Source: Astrocystis sublimbata (Eukaryota; Ascomycota; Sordariomycetes; Xylariales; Xylariaceae). Taken from it: 64,000 bases of DNA. The notes under the pieces are model-generated. The model worked only from the letters and a program-made list of their open reading frames with translations, searched no databases and had not been told where the DNA came from. Of this stretch, positions 23,627-34,526 are shown piece by piece. How positions within the stretch are numbered: the stretch's first letter is position 1; every line of letters starts with the position of its first letter. The position numbers and the translations under genes were made by a program. The stretch spans positions 62,001 to 126,000 of the forward strand of contig JAJNNY010000060.1 in assembly GCA_022453515.1 (NCBI GenBank), read 5' to 3'.

Positions 23627-24115
23627 GAATGATTCGACAGGAAATTCCCACGGGCGACGGGTCACGTTGCGGACATGCGACCCTATTCGGTTTAGGGGAG
23701 CGGCCCGCGCAGCCAGTCCATTGCACATATGTGTCTGACCTCGCTCGTTCGCGCAGCTTCCCACCAATCTAGGGCAGAGTGCAGATGGGGCCTTTGGTTC
23801 TAGACCTGCAGCAGCGTTTTGCCTGGGGACGTGCTGCTGACGGGCTGGCATAGTCCAGATGCTGCAGATCTAGGACTGGCTACTGCATAGGGACCCTCCC
23901 ACGGTTTGACGTGCAGTTCCCAGACCCGGGGGGCGGCACCCTCTCTGATGCTTAAATAGCCAAGGGTGATCTCCTGTCAAAGCTGGCAAGGGACATCCCC
24001 GTCCTCTCCATTATCACAGAATCCTAGTTCAGTACTCACTACCCATCCCTCGAAGGCAAGAGCCCGCCAACCGAGCTCGCCAAGTGGACATCAAAAAGCC
24101 CTCATTGGATTCACA

Positions 24116-26184
24116 ATGGCCGACCAGGGTGTTGCTGTATCGCAGCCCACGAGCCGCGATGGGGACGTCGAAAAGCACCCCGTTGGCGTTTCTCAAGTCC
24201 AGGAAGTAGGAGATGGCGCAGAGAAAGACGGCGAATCGGAGCATAAGCAGGAGGGTGTCAGACAAGTGGAGGCCCTCGTCTCTGTCTGGTCACGGAAGGT
24301 GCTCATTATCATGTTCATCCTGTAAGTAATAGTCCAAAGCATACCCCTTGGCTATAATGCCCCTATCCGATGGAAAAGGAATAATCTGCTGACATCTCTC
24401 AAGGCTCTATCTAGTGACTTTCATCGATGCCTTATTGAGTGTCGTCCAAGCGAGTCTGATCCCCTACATCACATCATCCTTCAGCCAACATGGATTGCTC
24501 GCCACTACTTCCATCATTGCGACTATCGTGGGCGGTGTTATTGCACTCCCCATCGCCAAAGTCATCGACATCTGGGGTCGGTGCGAAGGCTTCATCGTCA
24601 TGGTCGCCCTCACTATCCTAGGTCTGGTCCTAAAGGCAGTATCTCAGAACGTCGAGACATACGCGGCTGCCCACACCATCTACTGGGCTGGGCACATCGG
24701 TATGGGATACGTGATTCAGATCATGCTGGCCGATATTTCCACACTGCAGAATCGGCTGCTCCTATTCGGCATCAACAGCACGCCCACGATTGCGACCGTT
24801 TTCGCCGGCTCCAAGATCGCCGATCTGTTCTACACCAACTCCAACTTCCGCTGGGCTTTCGGAGCTTTCATCATCCTCCTGGCTGCTGCTACGGTCCCTG
24901 TCGCTCTTATGTTTATCTGGAGCAAGAGGAAGGCGCTTAGGACGGGCGCCATGGTGCCTCGCGTCAGTGACCGCACCGCCTGGGAGTCTGTGAAACACTA
25001 CGTTGTCGAATTCGATGGTAAGTTTGTTCGCTTGCTCCCTTCCCTGATGATGCGTCTAGCAAGTAGCCCGAAGAGACTGACATGGTGTTGTTTGCAGTTG
25101 TCGGCATGCTTCTGACCATCTTCGGCTTCAGTTTGCTGCTCCTCCCATTCTCACTGGACGCGTACGCCCCTAACGGATGGGCGACCGGATATATTATCGC
25201 GATGATTGTTCTCGGGATTGTGCTATTGGCTGCATTCGTGCTATGGGAGAAATACCTAGCCCCAGTCCAGTACTTCCCCTTCAAGTTCCTCAAGGACCCT
25301 ACGATTTTGGGCGCCTGCGGACTCTACGGCTTCATGTACATCTCTGTCTTGTAAGTCAAGTTTTTTGGACGACGTCGTCGTCGTCATACCCGCGGGGCAA
25401 GTCAGGAGGCTAACTTTGCTTTGCGATCCAGCTGCTGGGATGCCTACTACCAGTCCTACCTCCAGGTTGTCAACGAACAAAGCATCACGACCAGTGGTTA
25501 CATCCTGAATGCTTTCTCGCTGACCTCGGCCTTTGTCGGTCCCTTCCTCGGACTGTAAGTCAACATCTGAAATATCGTCCATCCGTATTCATCACACTAA
25601 CAACAACCACCAGTTACATCCGCTGGAGCGGCCAATACAAATGGCCCGCCATCATCGCCGGCGTGCCCTTCTTCTCGCTCGGCACAGCTCTGCTCGTGTA
25701 CTTCCGGCACCCGGGCACCAACGTCGGGTACCTGGTGCTATGCCAAGTACTCGTGGGCATCGGCAGCGAGATCTTCACGCTGACGTCGCAACTGGCCATC
25801 ATGGCGACAGTCACGCACCAAGAGATCGCCGTGGCCCTCGCGCTGTACGGACTCTTCGGCTCGATCGGGTCCTCGATCGGGTTCGCGATTGCCGGGGCCC
25901 TGTGGACGAACCTGCTGCCGGCGAAGCTGCACGAGTTCCTGCCCGAGGACGCCAAGGACCAGGCAGCCGAGATCTACAGCTCCATCGTGGTGCAGCTGTC
26001 GTACCCGACCGGCTCGCCGATCCGCGAGGCCATCAACGCCGCCTACGGCGACGTCCAGCGCAAGATGGTCATTGCCGGTGCGGCTTTCCTGCCCGTCTGT
26101 CTGCTGTGCCTGCTCTTGTGGAAGAATGTCAATGTCAAGGCGCTTGATGTTGCGAGGGGCAGCAAGAATGGAAACCTCCTGTAA
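24116..26184 (+). CDS. Siderophore-iron-type MFS transporter (SIT/ARN/MirB-like)
   Basis: Five exons: 24116-24321, 24404-25017, 25098-25350, 25432-25554 and 25614-26184. Four GT-AG introns of 59-82 nt join to 588 aa, the usual size for this family. The acidic-polar N-terminus (about 1-60) is followed by about fourteen membrane segments. Family-like stretches include LVTFIDALLSVVQASLIPYI in the first membrane helices, YYQSYLQVVNEQS in the centre, and the large late loop LSYPTGSPIREAINAAYGDVQR before the last helix. Family knowledge: these plasma-membrane or vesicular proton symporters take up ferric-siderophore chelates. The call is supported independently by two ATCTGATAA iron-regulator sites upstream. 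The gene is convergent with the acyl-CoA ligase, 351 bp between stops. The substrate chelate cannot be predicted. Confidence 0.9.
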
Positions 26185-26535
26185 ATTGAATGATTAATCA
26201 TAATAAGGGGGGCGGGACGGTGGGTCATGAGGCGTCTTGTGGACTTGATGGGATGGAAAGGGAGGTATAGCCACTATGGAAAAGCATACCTAAGGAGTGT
26301 GCGAGGAGATATATTAGATACCCCGATCTTGGATAATGAACTCGATCTCTTTACATCATTATTGAACAATGAACATTGTGATAAGGTATTATACTTGTGG
26401 CTGCACATCCAATATGAGATGTAGCCCGAATCTCGATTGATCGATAATTATGGTTGTCTCGTGTTAAGGCTTCAGTGTTCACCTCATGACCTCCACTTCC
26501 AAAAACACGTCACGCAAATCATGTAACCCTCGAAT
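26185..26535. other. Convergent intergenic gap
   Basis: 351 bp between the stops of the transporter (+) and ligase (-), AT-rich on the left. It would hold both 3' UTRs. No other feature is seen. Confidence 0.5.
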
Positions 26536-28342
26536 CTACAGCCTGGCCCGTGTTTCCCGTGCCACCACCACCACACCCTTACCACCCTTTCTCGCACGCA
26601 AGACCCTCCTCAGAATCTTGCCACTGGGGCTCTTCGGAATCTCATCCACAAACTCCACCTCCTTAATCCACTTATGCCTCACCTTATTCCTCTCGACATG
26701 CGCCAGCAGCGCCCGCCCCATAGCCTCCCCCGCCTCAGTCCCCCGTTTCAGAACGACAAAAGCCTTGGGCCGTTCGCCCGCGCGCTCGTCCGCAACGCCC
26801 AGCACCGCGCAATCCTCGACGGCGGCGTGGCCGAGCAGGAGGTCTTCGAGCTCAGCGGGCGCGACGCCGATGCCCTTGACCTTGACAAGCTCCTTGATGC
26901 GGTCCGTGATAGTGAGGAAGCCGTCTTTGTCGATGAAGCCCTGGTCGCCGGTGTGCAGGAAGCCATCAACATCAAAGGTGTCGCTTGTAGCTTTCTCATT
27001 ATCCAAATAGCCCATGACGACCTGCGGTCCGCGGGCGAGGATCTCACCAGGCTCGCCCACGGCGCACTCGGCGCCGTCTTCTGCGACCAGCTTGACCTCA
27101 GTGCTAGCCACTAGAGTGCCGACCTTGTGGGCGTGGCGGTAGTCGTAGGCCCAGGGCGGGTGCGCCGTGATGCAGGAGCAGGACTCGGTCATGCCGTAGC
27201 CCTGCTTGAAGCCGCTGCCGGGGAAGCGCGCTTGCAGGAGCTGCAGGATCTCCGCGGAGACGGGGGCGGCACCGCAGGAGATGCGCTTGATGCAGCGCAG
27301 GTCGTATTCGGCGACGAGCGGGTCGCGCACCAGACGGATGAGGATGGGCGGCACGACGAGGATTTCGGGGATCTGGTACGCGACGATGGTGTCTAGCATC
27401 GCCTTCATGCTGAAGGCGGGAAGCATCATGACCTCAGCGTTGATGACGAGCGGGAGGTGCAGCCCGTGCACGAGGCCGGTTATGTGGAAGAGAGGCAGCA
27501 CGCCTAGGACTTTCTTGTGGTCTGGGGTCGTGATGGCTTGCATTTGCACGCATTGGGCGATTACATTCTGGTGCGAGATCATGACCTGGATGTGTTTAGT
27601 AAGTCATCGTTCTCTTGCTAGTTGGTGAAGAGTTAGGGACGCCTTACAGCCTTGGGCAGGCCCGTCGTGCCGGACGAGAAGCTGAGGAGTGCGCAGACGT
27701 CCTTATTCTTTTTGTCCATAGGCAGTGTAGCGTGCGACACTTGGTCTGCACTGCTGTATCCTCGACCTCGTCGGATGAGTTCAGCGATAGTCGTGTAGCC
27801 ATCTAGAGAGCCCTCGAGGAGGAATATGTGCTTCTGCGGTATGCCGACATTGCGCGCCGCCTGAGCAGCAACGTCGATCGACGTCGGGTGCGTGGCGATG
27901 AATTTGGCATTTGCCGTCCGCAGTGCGTACGTCATTTCTTCGACATTGTAAGCCGGCGATGCGCCCGAGACCACTCCGCCGACGCGCATGGCGGCGAACA
28001 ACATGACGGGATACCATATCGTGTTGCGACTGAACAGGGAAACGGTGTCTCCTTTCACTAGTCCGTAATCTTTGACCAGCGTGCTTGAGATGCTGGTCGC
28101 GGCATCTTTGACGTCCTTCCATGATAGCCTCTCTTTCGTGACTGCGTTCACGTAGCCGGCAAGCTGGTCTTCGGGATACTTATTCAAGGGACAGACATCT
28201 GAGTCTTTCTCAAATAGCCACTCCCATATTGTGACATTGTCGGGAACTTCATGACGTTAGTCGGTGATGTGAGATTGAATGAGAACTCATTGACGGTTGA
28301 CTTACATGAGATATCGGGATGGCTGCTCTTGAAGATGGGCAT
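26536..28342 (-). CDS. Acyl-CoA ligase of the 4-coumarate-CoA-ligase type, probable peroxisomal (C-terminal ARL)
   Basis: Three exons: 28342-28306 (37 nt), 28246-27648 and 27585-26536, giving 561 aa, with GT-AG introns of 59 and 62 nt. The short first exon encodes MPIFKSSHPDIS and joins to FPDNVTIWEWLFE, the normal family N-terminus. The AMP-binding P-loop SFSSGTTGLPKA spans the second splice (about 201-212). GYGMTES, then HTGDQGF and TITDRIKELVKVKG follow, and the acylation lysine is in PKSPSGKILRR. Family knowledge: such enzymes activate an aryl or acyl acid to its CoA thioester via an adenylate. The terminal tripeptide ARL fits the PTS1 consensus, suggesting peroxisomal import. Adjacent to a siderophore transporter, a SidI-like role (mevalonyl-CoA formation) is possible, but SidI as I know it uses PTS2, so this is weak. 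No iron-GATA motif is seen in its own promoter. Confidence 0.88.
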
Positions 28343-28839
28343 GGTCAAGGGTTCGATTTGAGAGATGGTTTAATAGCTGTCTGGAATGGCTGAATTGGGT
28401 TTCCAATACATTCACAATTGACAACAAGCCTTGGATACCTGTTAAGGAGAAGCACTCCAGCTTTCCTTAGATGTTGCTAAACTACCTCAATAGTCAATAT
28501 GTATCATCGTCAGGGTGGCCGGAGAAGCGTGGGGGTTGGGAACTTCCCCGCAATTTCAGCTCATATGCCTCGGCCCGCTCCCGCGGATGCGACGTAATGT
28601 AATTGCCCTGGATAGAGAGATCCTTTAAAGATAACGAAATCACTATTTTCTTTCCTACCTAATTAACTATCTAGTAAATGTTTGAGCCGCGCATATGATT
28701 ATAAACTGAGGTATGACCTGGAGTGACTATAATTACTGTTATACTTCGAAATGCTTATCTAGCCGAAGCAGTAGCATACAAGCTACGGTCGGAAAAGGAC
28801 TACACCTCTTTGATAATACCCTAAAATAATTGCCTTTTG
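28343..28839. other. Intergenic stretch, no gene
   Basis: Promoter of the acyl-CoA ligase on the left, then AT-rich sequence running into the O-methyltransferase relic. No open frame of note. Confidence 0.45.
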
Positions 28840-29110
28840 CCCCTAGTATTGGGCTCGAGCTCTAGCGTCACGACCTTGCCCCCCTCTGGGAGCGCTTTGG
28901 CGAGCTAGATAGTCGAATAGCCTCCTAGGGTGCCGACTTCGAGGATGTTCTTGGCGGACACGACCCTGGCCAGCAGGTGAAGAAGCTTGCCCTGGTTCGG
29001 GGCGATGTCGATATTGTCGAGCCCGGCTTCGGCATTGGCCGCCAATGCTGCGTCGAGCGCTGTGTCCGTTGGCATCACGCAGCTGCTACCGAAGCTATCC
29101 GTCGCGACGA
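28840..29110 (-). pseudogene. O-methyltransferase (caffeoyl-CoA-OMT-like) remnant
   Basis: Reading the minus strand from about 29110 gives MPTDTALDAALAANAEAGLD, then NQGKLLHLLARV, then ILEVGTLGGYSTI and, after a stop, LAKALPEGGKVVTLELEP. This is the N-terminal third of a class I S-adenosylmethionine-dependent O-methyltransferase, including the AdoMet-binding glycine motif. The frame is broken by TAG at 28907-28905, where the family has Trp (STIW), and homology ends near 28842 in AT-rich sequence, so two thirds of the gene is gone. The expected N-terminal 15-20 residues are not recognisable upstream. The TGG-to-TAG change fits a RIP-type C-to-T change (CpA to TpA) on the plus strand. It cannot make a working enzyme. 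Confidence 0.75.
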
Positions 29111-29920
29111 ACCTCCTCGGAAAAGTCTCCAGAGTAGTTAAAGTCGTATTGAGACATTCTGCAGCACGTGAAGAGAGAACTGGAAGCTGGCAGCCGTTCC
29201 GTTCTATTTAAATGGTTTAATTGATTAGAGTTGTTCTCGTTTGCTTGGAAGCCTAAAATTTGCATTAATAGAAGTTATCATAATCAAAAACATCATAGGA
29301 AAGGTTTCTGATTCTTATATCAAACTGGCAATTTATTACAGTGATTAACCCTTAATTGTGAGTTAATAAAATATATCCAATTCTCAACCTAATAAATCCC
29401 TGAGCTATGTGTGTCTCTCATTTTAATATGCAAATGCATGCTGATGAGATCAGTGAGTAGGGGGTACAATGCTCTTTGATGATTCGGATTAGCACTGTAT
29501 TCAGAATGTCTGTCAGATTCAGCCCAAATGCATGCTGCACGGTCTTTGAAGATCTTTGTCATTACTCTGCATGTCATGTCCTATTCGTTAGTGGGAGTAT
29601 GCTGTGTCACCTGAGAGCATTCGCTTGGAGTAAGGAGCCACCAGCTCGGAGCCAACAACTGTTTCCTACGACCGAGGCTGCATCGGAACTCGGATATCCA
29701 TAGCTATCACATATTGCTGGCTCAGCTTACACGACTTTCTCTGCTGTTTGTCTTCTGCGCTAGGTAGTCCTCACCTTGTCACTAGTTTCCAGAATCCCAA
29801 GGCCGCTAGCAGACCCTTTAACTACCATTTCTTTGAAGAGTATGTATATGATTTAAATCATGTACTTCGATGTGTACATGCGAAACGAATTTCACATTCG
29901 ATAAGCTCAACTTAAACAGT
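29111..29920. other. AT-rich intergenic stretch, no gene
   Basis: About 0.8 kb between the O-methyltransferase relic and the second MFS gene. It is AT-rich (29200-29420 particularly) and only short unsupported frames occur. The promoter of the MFS gene must lie at its right end. Confidence 0.45.
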
Positions 29921-31588
29921 ATGGCGTCCTCCAATAAGGACCAAACACCAACGCTCGATGTGGCACTGACTCCGTCACATGATTCCGAGTCAAAAGACGG
30001 TCAAACAGGAAACAACAATAACATCAACACCGGTATTGCTCGAAAGGACTCAAAGACTAGCTCCGATGACCACAAGGAAAAAACCTCCGAGGATGACCCC
30101 GATCCATACCTTGTAAGTATTATTATCCATTACAACCATACTTTCCGACCGTTTGCAATCAACCCCACTCTGCCTCTCTAACTCACAACCCACCAGGTCA
30201 CATGGGAAGGGCGAGACGATCCTGCCAACCCCTATAATTGGCCCTCGTGGATGAAATGGCTTGTCACATTGCTCGTGTCCTTCGGGGGGTTGGTGACACT
30301 GATGTCTGCTACCATGATCGCGCCTGCGCTGACGACCATCTCGGGAGACCTGCACGTCAACGACGCGACAACCCAATTGACTCTATCCATCTTCGTGCTC
30401 GGCTATGCGATCGGGCCCATGGTATTGGCGCCCCTAAGCGAGGTGTTTGGTAGGAAGATAATCTGGTTGACATCAGGTGCTTTCTACGTGCTTTGGAACA
30501 CCATCTGCGGCATCGCAAGGTCGAACGGCCTCCTGGTTGTAAGTCGATTATTAGCAGGCTTAGGCGCCAGCGCTCAATATGCTGTGTGTAGCTCCGAAAT
30601 ACGCACCAGGCTCTTGCCGTGTTGACGATGCTTTGAGACTGAGTTCCCCGTCTTGGGAGACTGCTGGCTGCCTGACAATCGAGGTCTCTCCTTTTCAATC
30701 GTGACATTTCTTCCGCTGCTGGGGCCCGCAATCGGTCCCATTCTCGGAGGTGTTCTGACGGGGACCATCGGCTGGCCGTGGATATTCTATGTCCTCTCCC
30801 TCTTCGACGGCGCGTTACTCATCGCCTCGTTGGTATTCTTTCCAGAGACATCGGGCCAAGTAATCCTCAGTCGTAAAGCTAAGCGACTACGTAAACAGCA
30901 TAACAATTCCAGCTACTATGCAGCGCACGAGAAGGACGGCAAGACTATGTCCCAAATTCTGGCGATCTCTTTAGCTCGTCCTTGTCGTCTGATCCTCACC
31001 CACCCCCATATTCAGCTGATGTCTTTTTTCCTCGCACTGAACTATGGGATCCTATACATCGTCCAGTCTACATTTGCCGAACTTTGGATCGAGAGGTATG
31101 GGCAGAGTGTGACGATATCTGGGCTGCACTACATCGCGATTGCACTCGGCTCTATCATAGCTGCACAGGTCGGCGCTAAATTCATGGACCGGATATGGAA
31201 GCGATTGAAAGAGCGTCATGGCGAGACTCAGCCAGAGTACCGCGTACCGTTACTCGTGCCCGGTGCGATTCTCATGCCTATCGGCCTTTTTTGGTACGGT
31301 TGGACTGCCCAGACACACCAACATTGGATTCTCCCGGACATTGGAGTGGCTATTTTCAGCTGCGGAGCTATCATATCTACCCAAGCCCTACAAGCATACG
31401 TTATGGATTCATACCCCGAGTATATTGCGAGTGCCACTGCGGCAAGCCAGCTGCCGCGTAATATTACAGCATTTACATTCCCACTGTTCGGGCCGCAGCT
31501 TTACAAGGTGCTTGGTTACGGATGGGGAAATAGTGTTCTTGCATTCATATTGATTGGTGCCGGCTTTCCAGCCCCGGTGATTCTATAG
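29921..31588 (+). CDS. MFS transporter (DHA1 drug/metabolite:H+ antiporter type), C-terminus cut by a TAG
   Basis: Exons 29921-30112, 30197-30583 and 30638-31588 give 509 aa. The first intron (GTAAGT...CCAG, 84 nt) is clear. The second is inferred: the frame contains a TGA at about 30623, and removing the in-frame 54 nt from GTGTGT (30584) to TTTGAG (30637) restores GLGASAQYA-TEFP-VLGDCW with the spacing the family has; an acceptor at 30643 is the alternative. A polar Ser/Asp-rich N-terminus (about 1-65) precedes twelve membrane segments. Motif A appears as APLSEVFGRKII and the motif C region as LLGPAIGPILGG. The stop TAG at 31586-31588 is followed in frame by KFGKKLRSLKAE and a TAA at 31624-31626, matching the cytosolic tail these proteins normally have, so the TAG probably replaced Trp. 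The protein may still function. Confidence 0.8.
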
Positions 31589-31998
31589 AAGTTTGGTAAG
31601 AAGTTGCGATCTTTGAAAGCTGAATAATGTAATAAGGCTAGCAGGTCTATTAGCTATTAAGCAGCTATAAGCTATAAGCTACTTAAGCTATGTTATTTCT
31701 TCTACATATCCATGATGATTTGTATTATGCTTTATATAGGCATGAACGCATTGTACTTATAACAAACCTTCCGAGAGTGAGAGCTCGGGAGGGGCGCTAA
31801 GGCTAAGTCCGATATCGCCGACCGCCACCAATTACAAGTCCAAGTCCAAGTCCATCAATCCGTCATCCATCTACAACCTCGCCAGCTCGTTGTTCGCAGA
31901 CTGCGTGCAACAAAGGGCGAAACTGCATATCTCAACCACAACAATGACAAACCCCAGCTGATCTCGGCACCCGCGACCGTGCACAACCAGACGCCACC
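31589..31998. other. Intergenic stretch, no gene
   Basis: 410 bp with AT-rich agctataagctataagcta-type simple sequence at 31660-31690, then the F-box gene promoter and 5' UTR, where tccaagtccaagtccat is repetitive. It marks the change from accessory to core-like gene content. Confidence 0.45.
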
Positions 31999-33837
31999 AT
32001 GCAAGAGAAGCGGAAACGCACCGCCGCCGACAGCAGTGCCGCGCGCACGACGACGCTCAAACGACGCCGCCACACCGCCGCCTCCGATCTCCTATCGCCC
32101 TTATCCGACGAGCTGCTCGTGCGCATACTATCCTTCCTGCAGCTGCCCGACCTGCTGAGCCTCGCGCCCGTCTCAGACCGGTTCTACCACCTGTCGGGCG
32201 ACTCGCAGATTTGGAAGCGGCTGTACTACGCCCGCTTCGTGCTGCCGCGGGCCCTCCGGCTTCCGGGCTTCCGCAACGGCGCCTCGCGCGACAGAAAACT
32301 GCACTACTCGGCGTGGCGCACGATATGGGCCGATGGACGCAACGGCGGCTGGGTCGATGCCTTCTCGGGCAGAGCGACGGGCGAGAGCCGCAATTGGAAG
32401 AGGCAGTACAAACTTCGCCATAACTGGGCCAGGGGCAAGTGTGCAGTCGAAGAGCTGCGGTTGGATGCTGACCCATGTGGTGATCCCGATCTCGATCTCG
32501 AGCCTTCACAGCAGACGAACAGGCCGCCGAAACTGCTGGTCAAGGTATTGGAAGGCATCGCCGTGACGGCCGATCTGGGCACGGGTCTTCGTGCGTGGGA
32601 CCTCAAGACCAAGCAGCTGGTAGCGCAATGCCCCTTGACCGAAGACGATGCTCGCGTACTGCCGACGTGCATGGCATTAGATGGCCAATCTCTGCAGCAA
32701 AACCGTGTCGATATCGCTCTTGGGTTCGCAGACGGCAGTTTTGGCACCTGGCGGCTACACACCAATCAGCGGCGCATTGTCGCGAGGTACAAGCACGAAG
32801 CTTCGAGCAACGGCGAGCTCATCAACATCGCCTTTTCGTACCCCTACTTGCTTACGGCGACGAAATCTATCCTCATTTCCCTGTATACATTCGACTCCCA
32901 AGCGCCTCCGTCCTCAAATCATCTATATCCAAATGACGACATAACAGTTGAATTAGCAGACCGAGCAAAAGACCATGAAAGAGAATCATTACAAGAACGA
33001 GACATAAAGGGATCGAGGCAACCCGGTATACCAGATGCAAATGCATCAAGCGATGAAGCGGGTAAGAAGAAGGGAGGGTCGAATACGCATCATCAGGCGC
33101 CATATCTGCTCACCTCCCTGCGATCACACACCTCCCGCGCCCCTCTAGCCCTATCATTACGTGAAACGGCCTCAGGCACAGTCGCTTCCATCGCCTACAG
33201 CTTCTCCACGATCCGAGGGTGGTCGATCGGGATCCAAGAACTGCACATACGCCCCGTCAAGACGAGATCCACACCACGTCCCCAAATCACAACAACACAC
33301 CTAGCCTACACCGTGCCCGTAAAAGGCACGTCGCGACACGTGCCCACACCGCTCTCCCCGCACCCATCGCCGACAAGCGGCGAAAACAACGACATGGCCA
33401 CCCAGCAAGACGACGGCCCGATCAGCCTCTCCTACACCCACCCCTATCTACTCGCGACCCTCCCCGACAACACCCTGATACTCCACCTCTGCACGTCCAG
33501 CACGGCCTTGCTGTCGATATCGCCGGGGATACGGCTCTGGGGCCACACGTCGGGCATCAGCGACGCGGAGATCACGGCGCGCGGCAGGGCCGTCAGCGTC
33601 AGCTCGCGCGGCCAGGAGATCCGGCTGTGGGAGCTTGAGGGCCGCACAAATGGCCGGAGTATCGAGGTGCGGCCGACTGCTAAGGCGACAGGAGAGGACC
33701 CCACCACCGACGCCGCTTCCGCGGCAGAGCAGTGGGATGATCGGAGGAACTGGGTTGGCTTCGATGATGAGATGGTCATTGTGCTAAAGGAGTCGGGCGA
33801 GGGGAGGGAGAGTTTGCTGGTTTATGATTTTACGTGA
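31999..33837 (+). CDS. F-box protein with beta-propeller-like C-terminal part
   Basis: Single exon, 612 aa. A basic N-terminus (MQEKRKRTAADS and LKRRRH) may act as a nuclear signal. The F-box is at about 33-75 (LSPLSDELLVRILSFLQLPD followed by APVSDRFYHLSGDSQIWKRLYY). NWKRQYKLRHNWARGKC at about 133-149 is the linker seen in fungal F-box/WD proteins. The rest contains weak WD-like strands (IRLWGHTSGISDAEI and EIRLWELEGR near 515-550) separated by a polar low-complexity insert at about 310-365. Family knowledge: F-box proteins bind Skp1 in SCF ubiquitin ligases and the C-terminal part selects substrates. Substrates are unknown. The start follows a short leader with accATGC and no upstream in-frame extension is needed. 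Confidence 0.88.
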   Translation: MQEKRKRTAADSSAARTTTLKRRRHTAASDLLSPLSDELLVRILSFLQLPDLLSLAPVSDRFYHLSGDSQIWKRLYYARFVLPRALRLPGFRNGASRDRKLHYSAWRTIWADGRNGGWVDAFSGRATGESRNWKRQYKLRHNWARGKCAVEELRLDADPCGDPDLDLEPSQQTNRPPKLLVKVLEGIAVTADLGTGLRAWDLKTKQLVAQCPLTEDDARVLPTCMALDGQSLQQNRVDIALGFADGSFGTWRLHTNQRRIVARYKHEASSNGELINIAFSYPYLLTATKSILISLYTFDSQAPPSSNHLYPNDDITVELADRAKDHERESLQERDIKGSRQPGIPDANASSDEAGKKKGGSNTHHQAPYLLTSLRSHTSRAPLALSLRETASGTVASIAYSFSTIRGWSIGIQELHIRPVKTRSTPRPQITTTHLAYTVPVKGTSRHVPTPLSPHPSPTSGENNDMATQQDDGPISLSYTHPYLLATLPDNTLILHLCTSSTALLSISPGIRLWGHTSGISDAEITARGRAVSVSSRGQEIRLWELEGRTNGRSIEVRPTAKATGEDPTTDAASAAEQWDDRRNWVGFDDEMVIVLKESGEGRESLLVYDFT

Positions 33838-34526
33838 TGTGATGTGATGTGATGCGAGAGATACCCCTTTTTGTTCACTACCTGCCGAGGTAGGTATTTT
33901 ATAATTATATATGAGTGAGATTTAACAACATTGAAGCTCCGGGACCACTTGACGATTGCGAATTGATCTCTTGAATTGATATTATCTATGTTAGTGTTGC
34001 TTATCGATTTCGATTATCACAGCATATACGACTGCCAATTATCACCCGTATATATGCTGAAGGAGAAAATGGCAATACCTCACAACAGGCCATTTAGATT
34101 AAATACAGGCTTCATGGGTTGGTTGTGAATGTTGTCATGCTAGGCCCAGGTGGTTCCACCCATGAGAAACGGCTGCCTAAACCACTTCGGGTGGCTTGGA
34201 CTCCGCTCACTCTCTCACTTGTCACTGCCTCATTCATTACATTCATCGCCATCTCGTCGCTCGTCGCTCAACAACAATCCGGAAGACCCGGGTTTCATTG
34301 GCCAAGTGCAGGGAACCAACGCGAACATCCCCAGAGACCACGACGAATTAAGAGGAAGTTTTTGCATTTCAATTGCATGCAAGAGGATGAGAGGGAGAGA
34401 GTGCTGCATCTCCATCATCTACTACTGCCTCCTTCGTCCCCTTGATTGATTATACGATTACATGATTAGGGGCATAGACTGCCTTAACACCGCCACAAAC
34501 GCCGAGCAAGGCAAAAGCCACGTGTG
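33838..34526. other. Intergenic stretch, no supported gene
   Basis: 689 bp between the F-box gene and the regulator gene. Tandem gtgat units lie just after the F-box stop (33836-33855). Frames at 34119-34449 are open on plus but resemble nothing; they are probably promoter or 5' UTR of the regulator. Confidence 0.45.

Larger units (their letters stand above)
21744..24115. other. Intergenic stretch with siderophore-transporter promoter
   Basis: About 2.4 kb. The left 0.7 kb is AT-rich with no gene. The region 22500-22700 is open in several frames but resembles nothing known. The right 0.7 kb is the promoter of the siderophore-type transporter, with iron-regulator GATA motifs listed separately. 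Confidence 0.5.

Noticed and set aside
1..31600. The whole left half as one biosynthetic gene cluster
   Set aside because: Terpene synthase, siderophore transporter and ligase are separated by 20 kb with unrelated genes (NLR, GT90, peptidase) between; no shared regulation visible.
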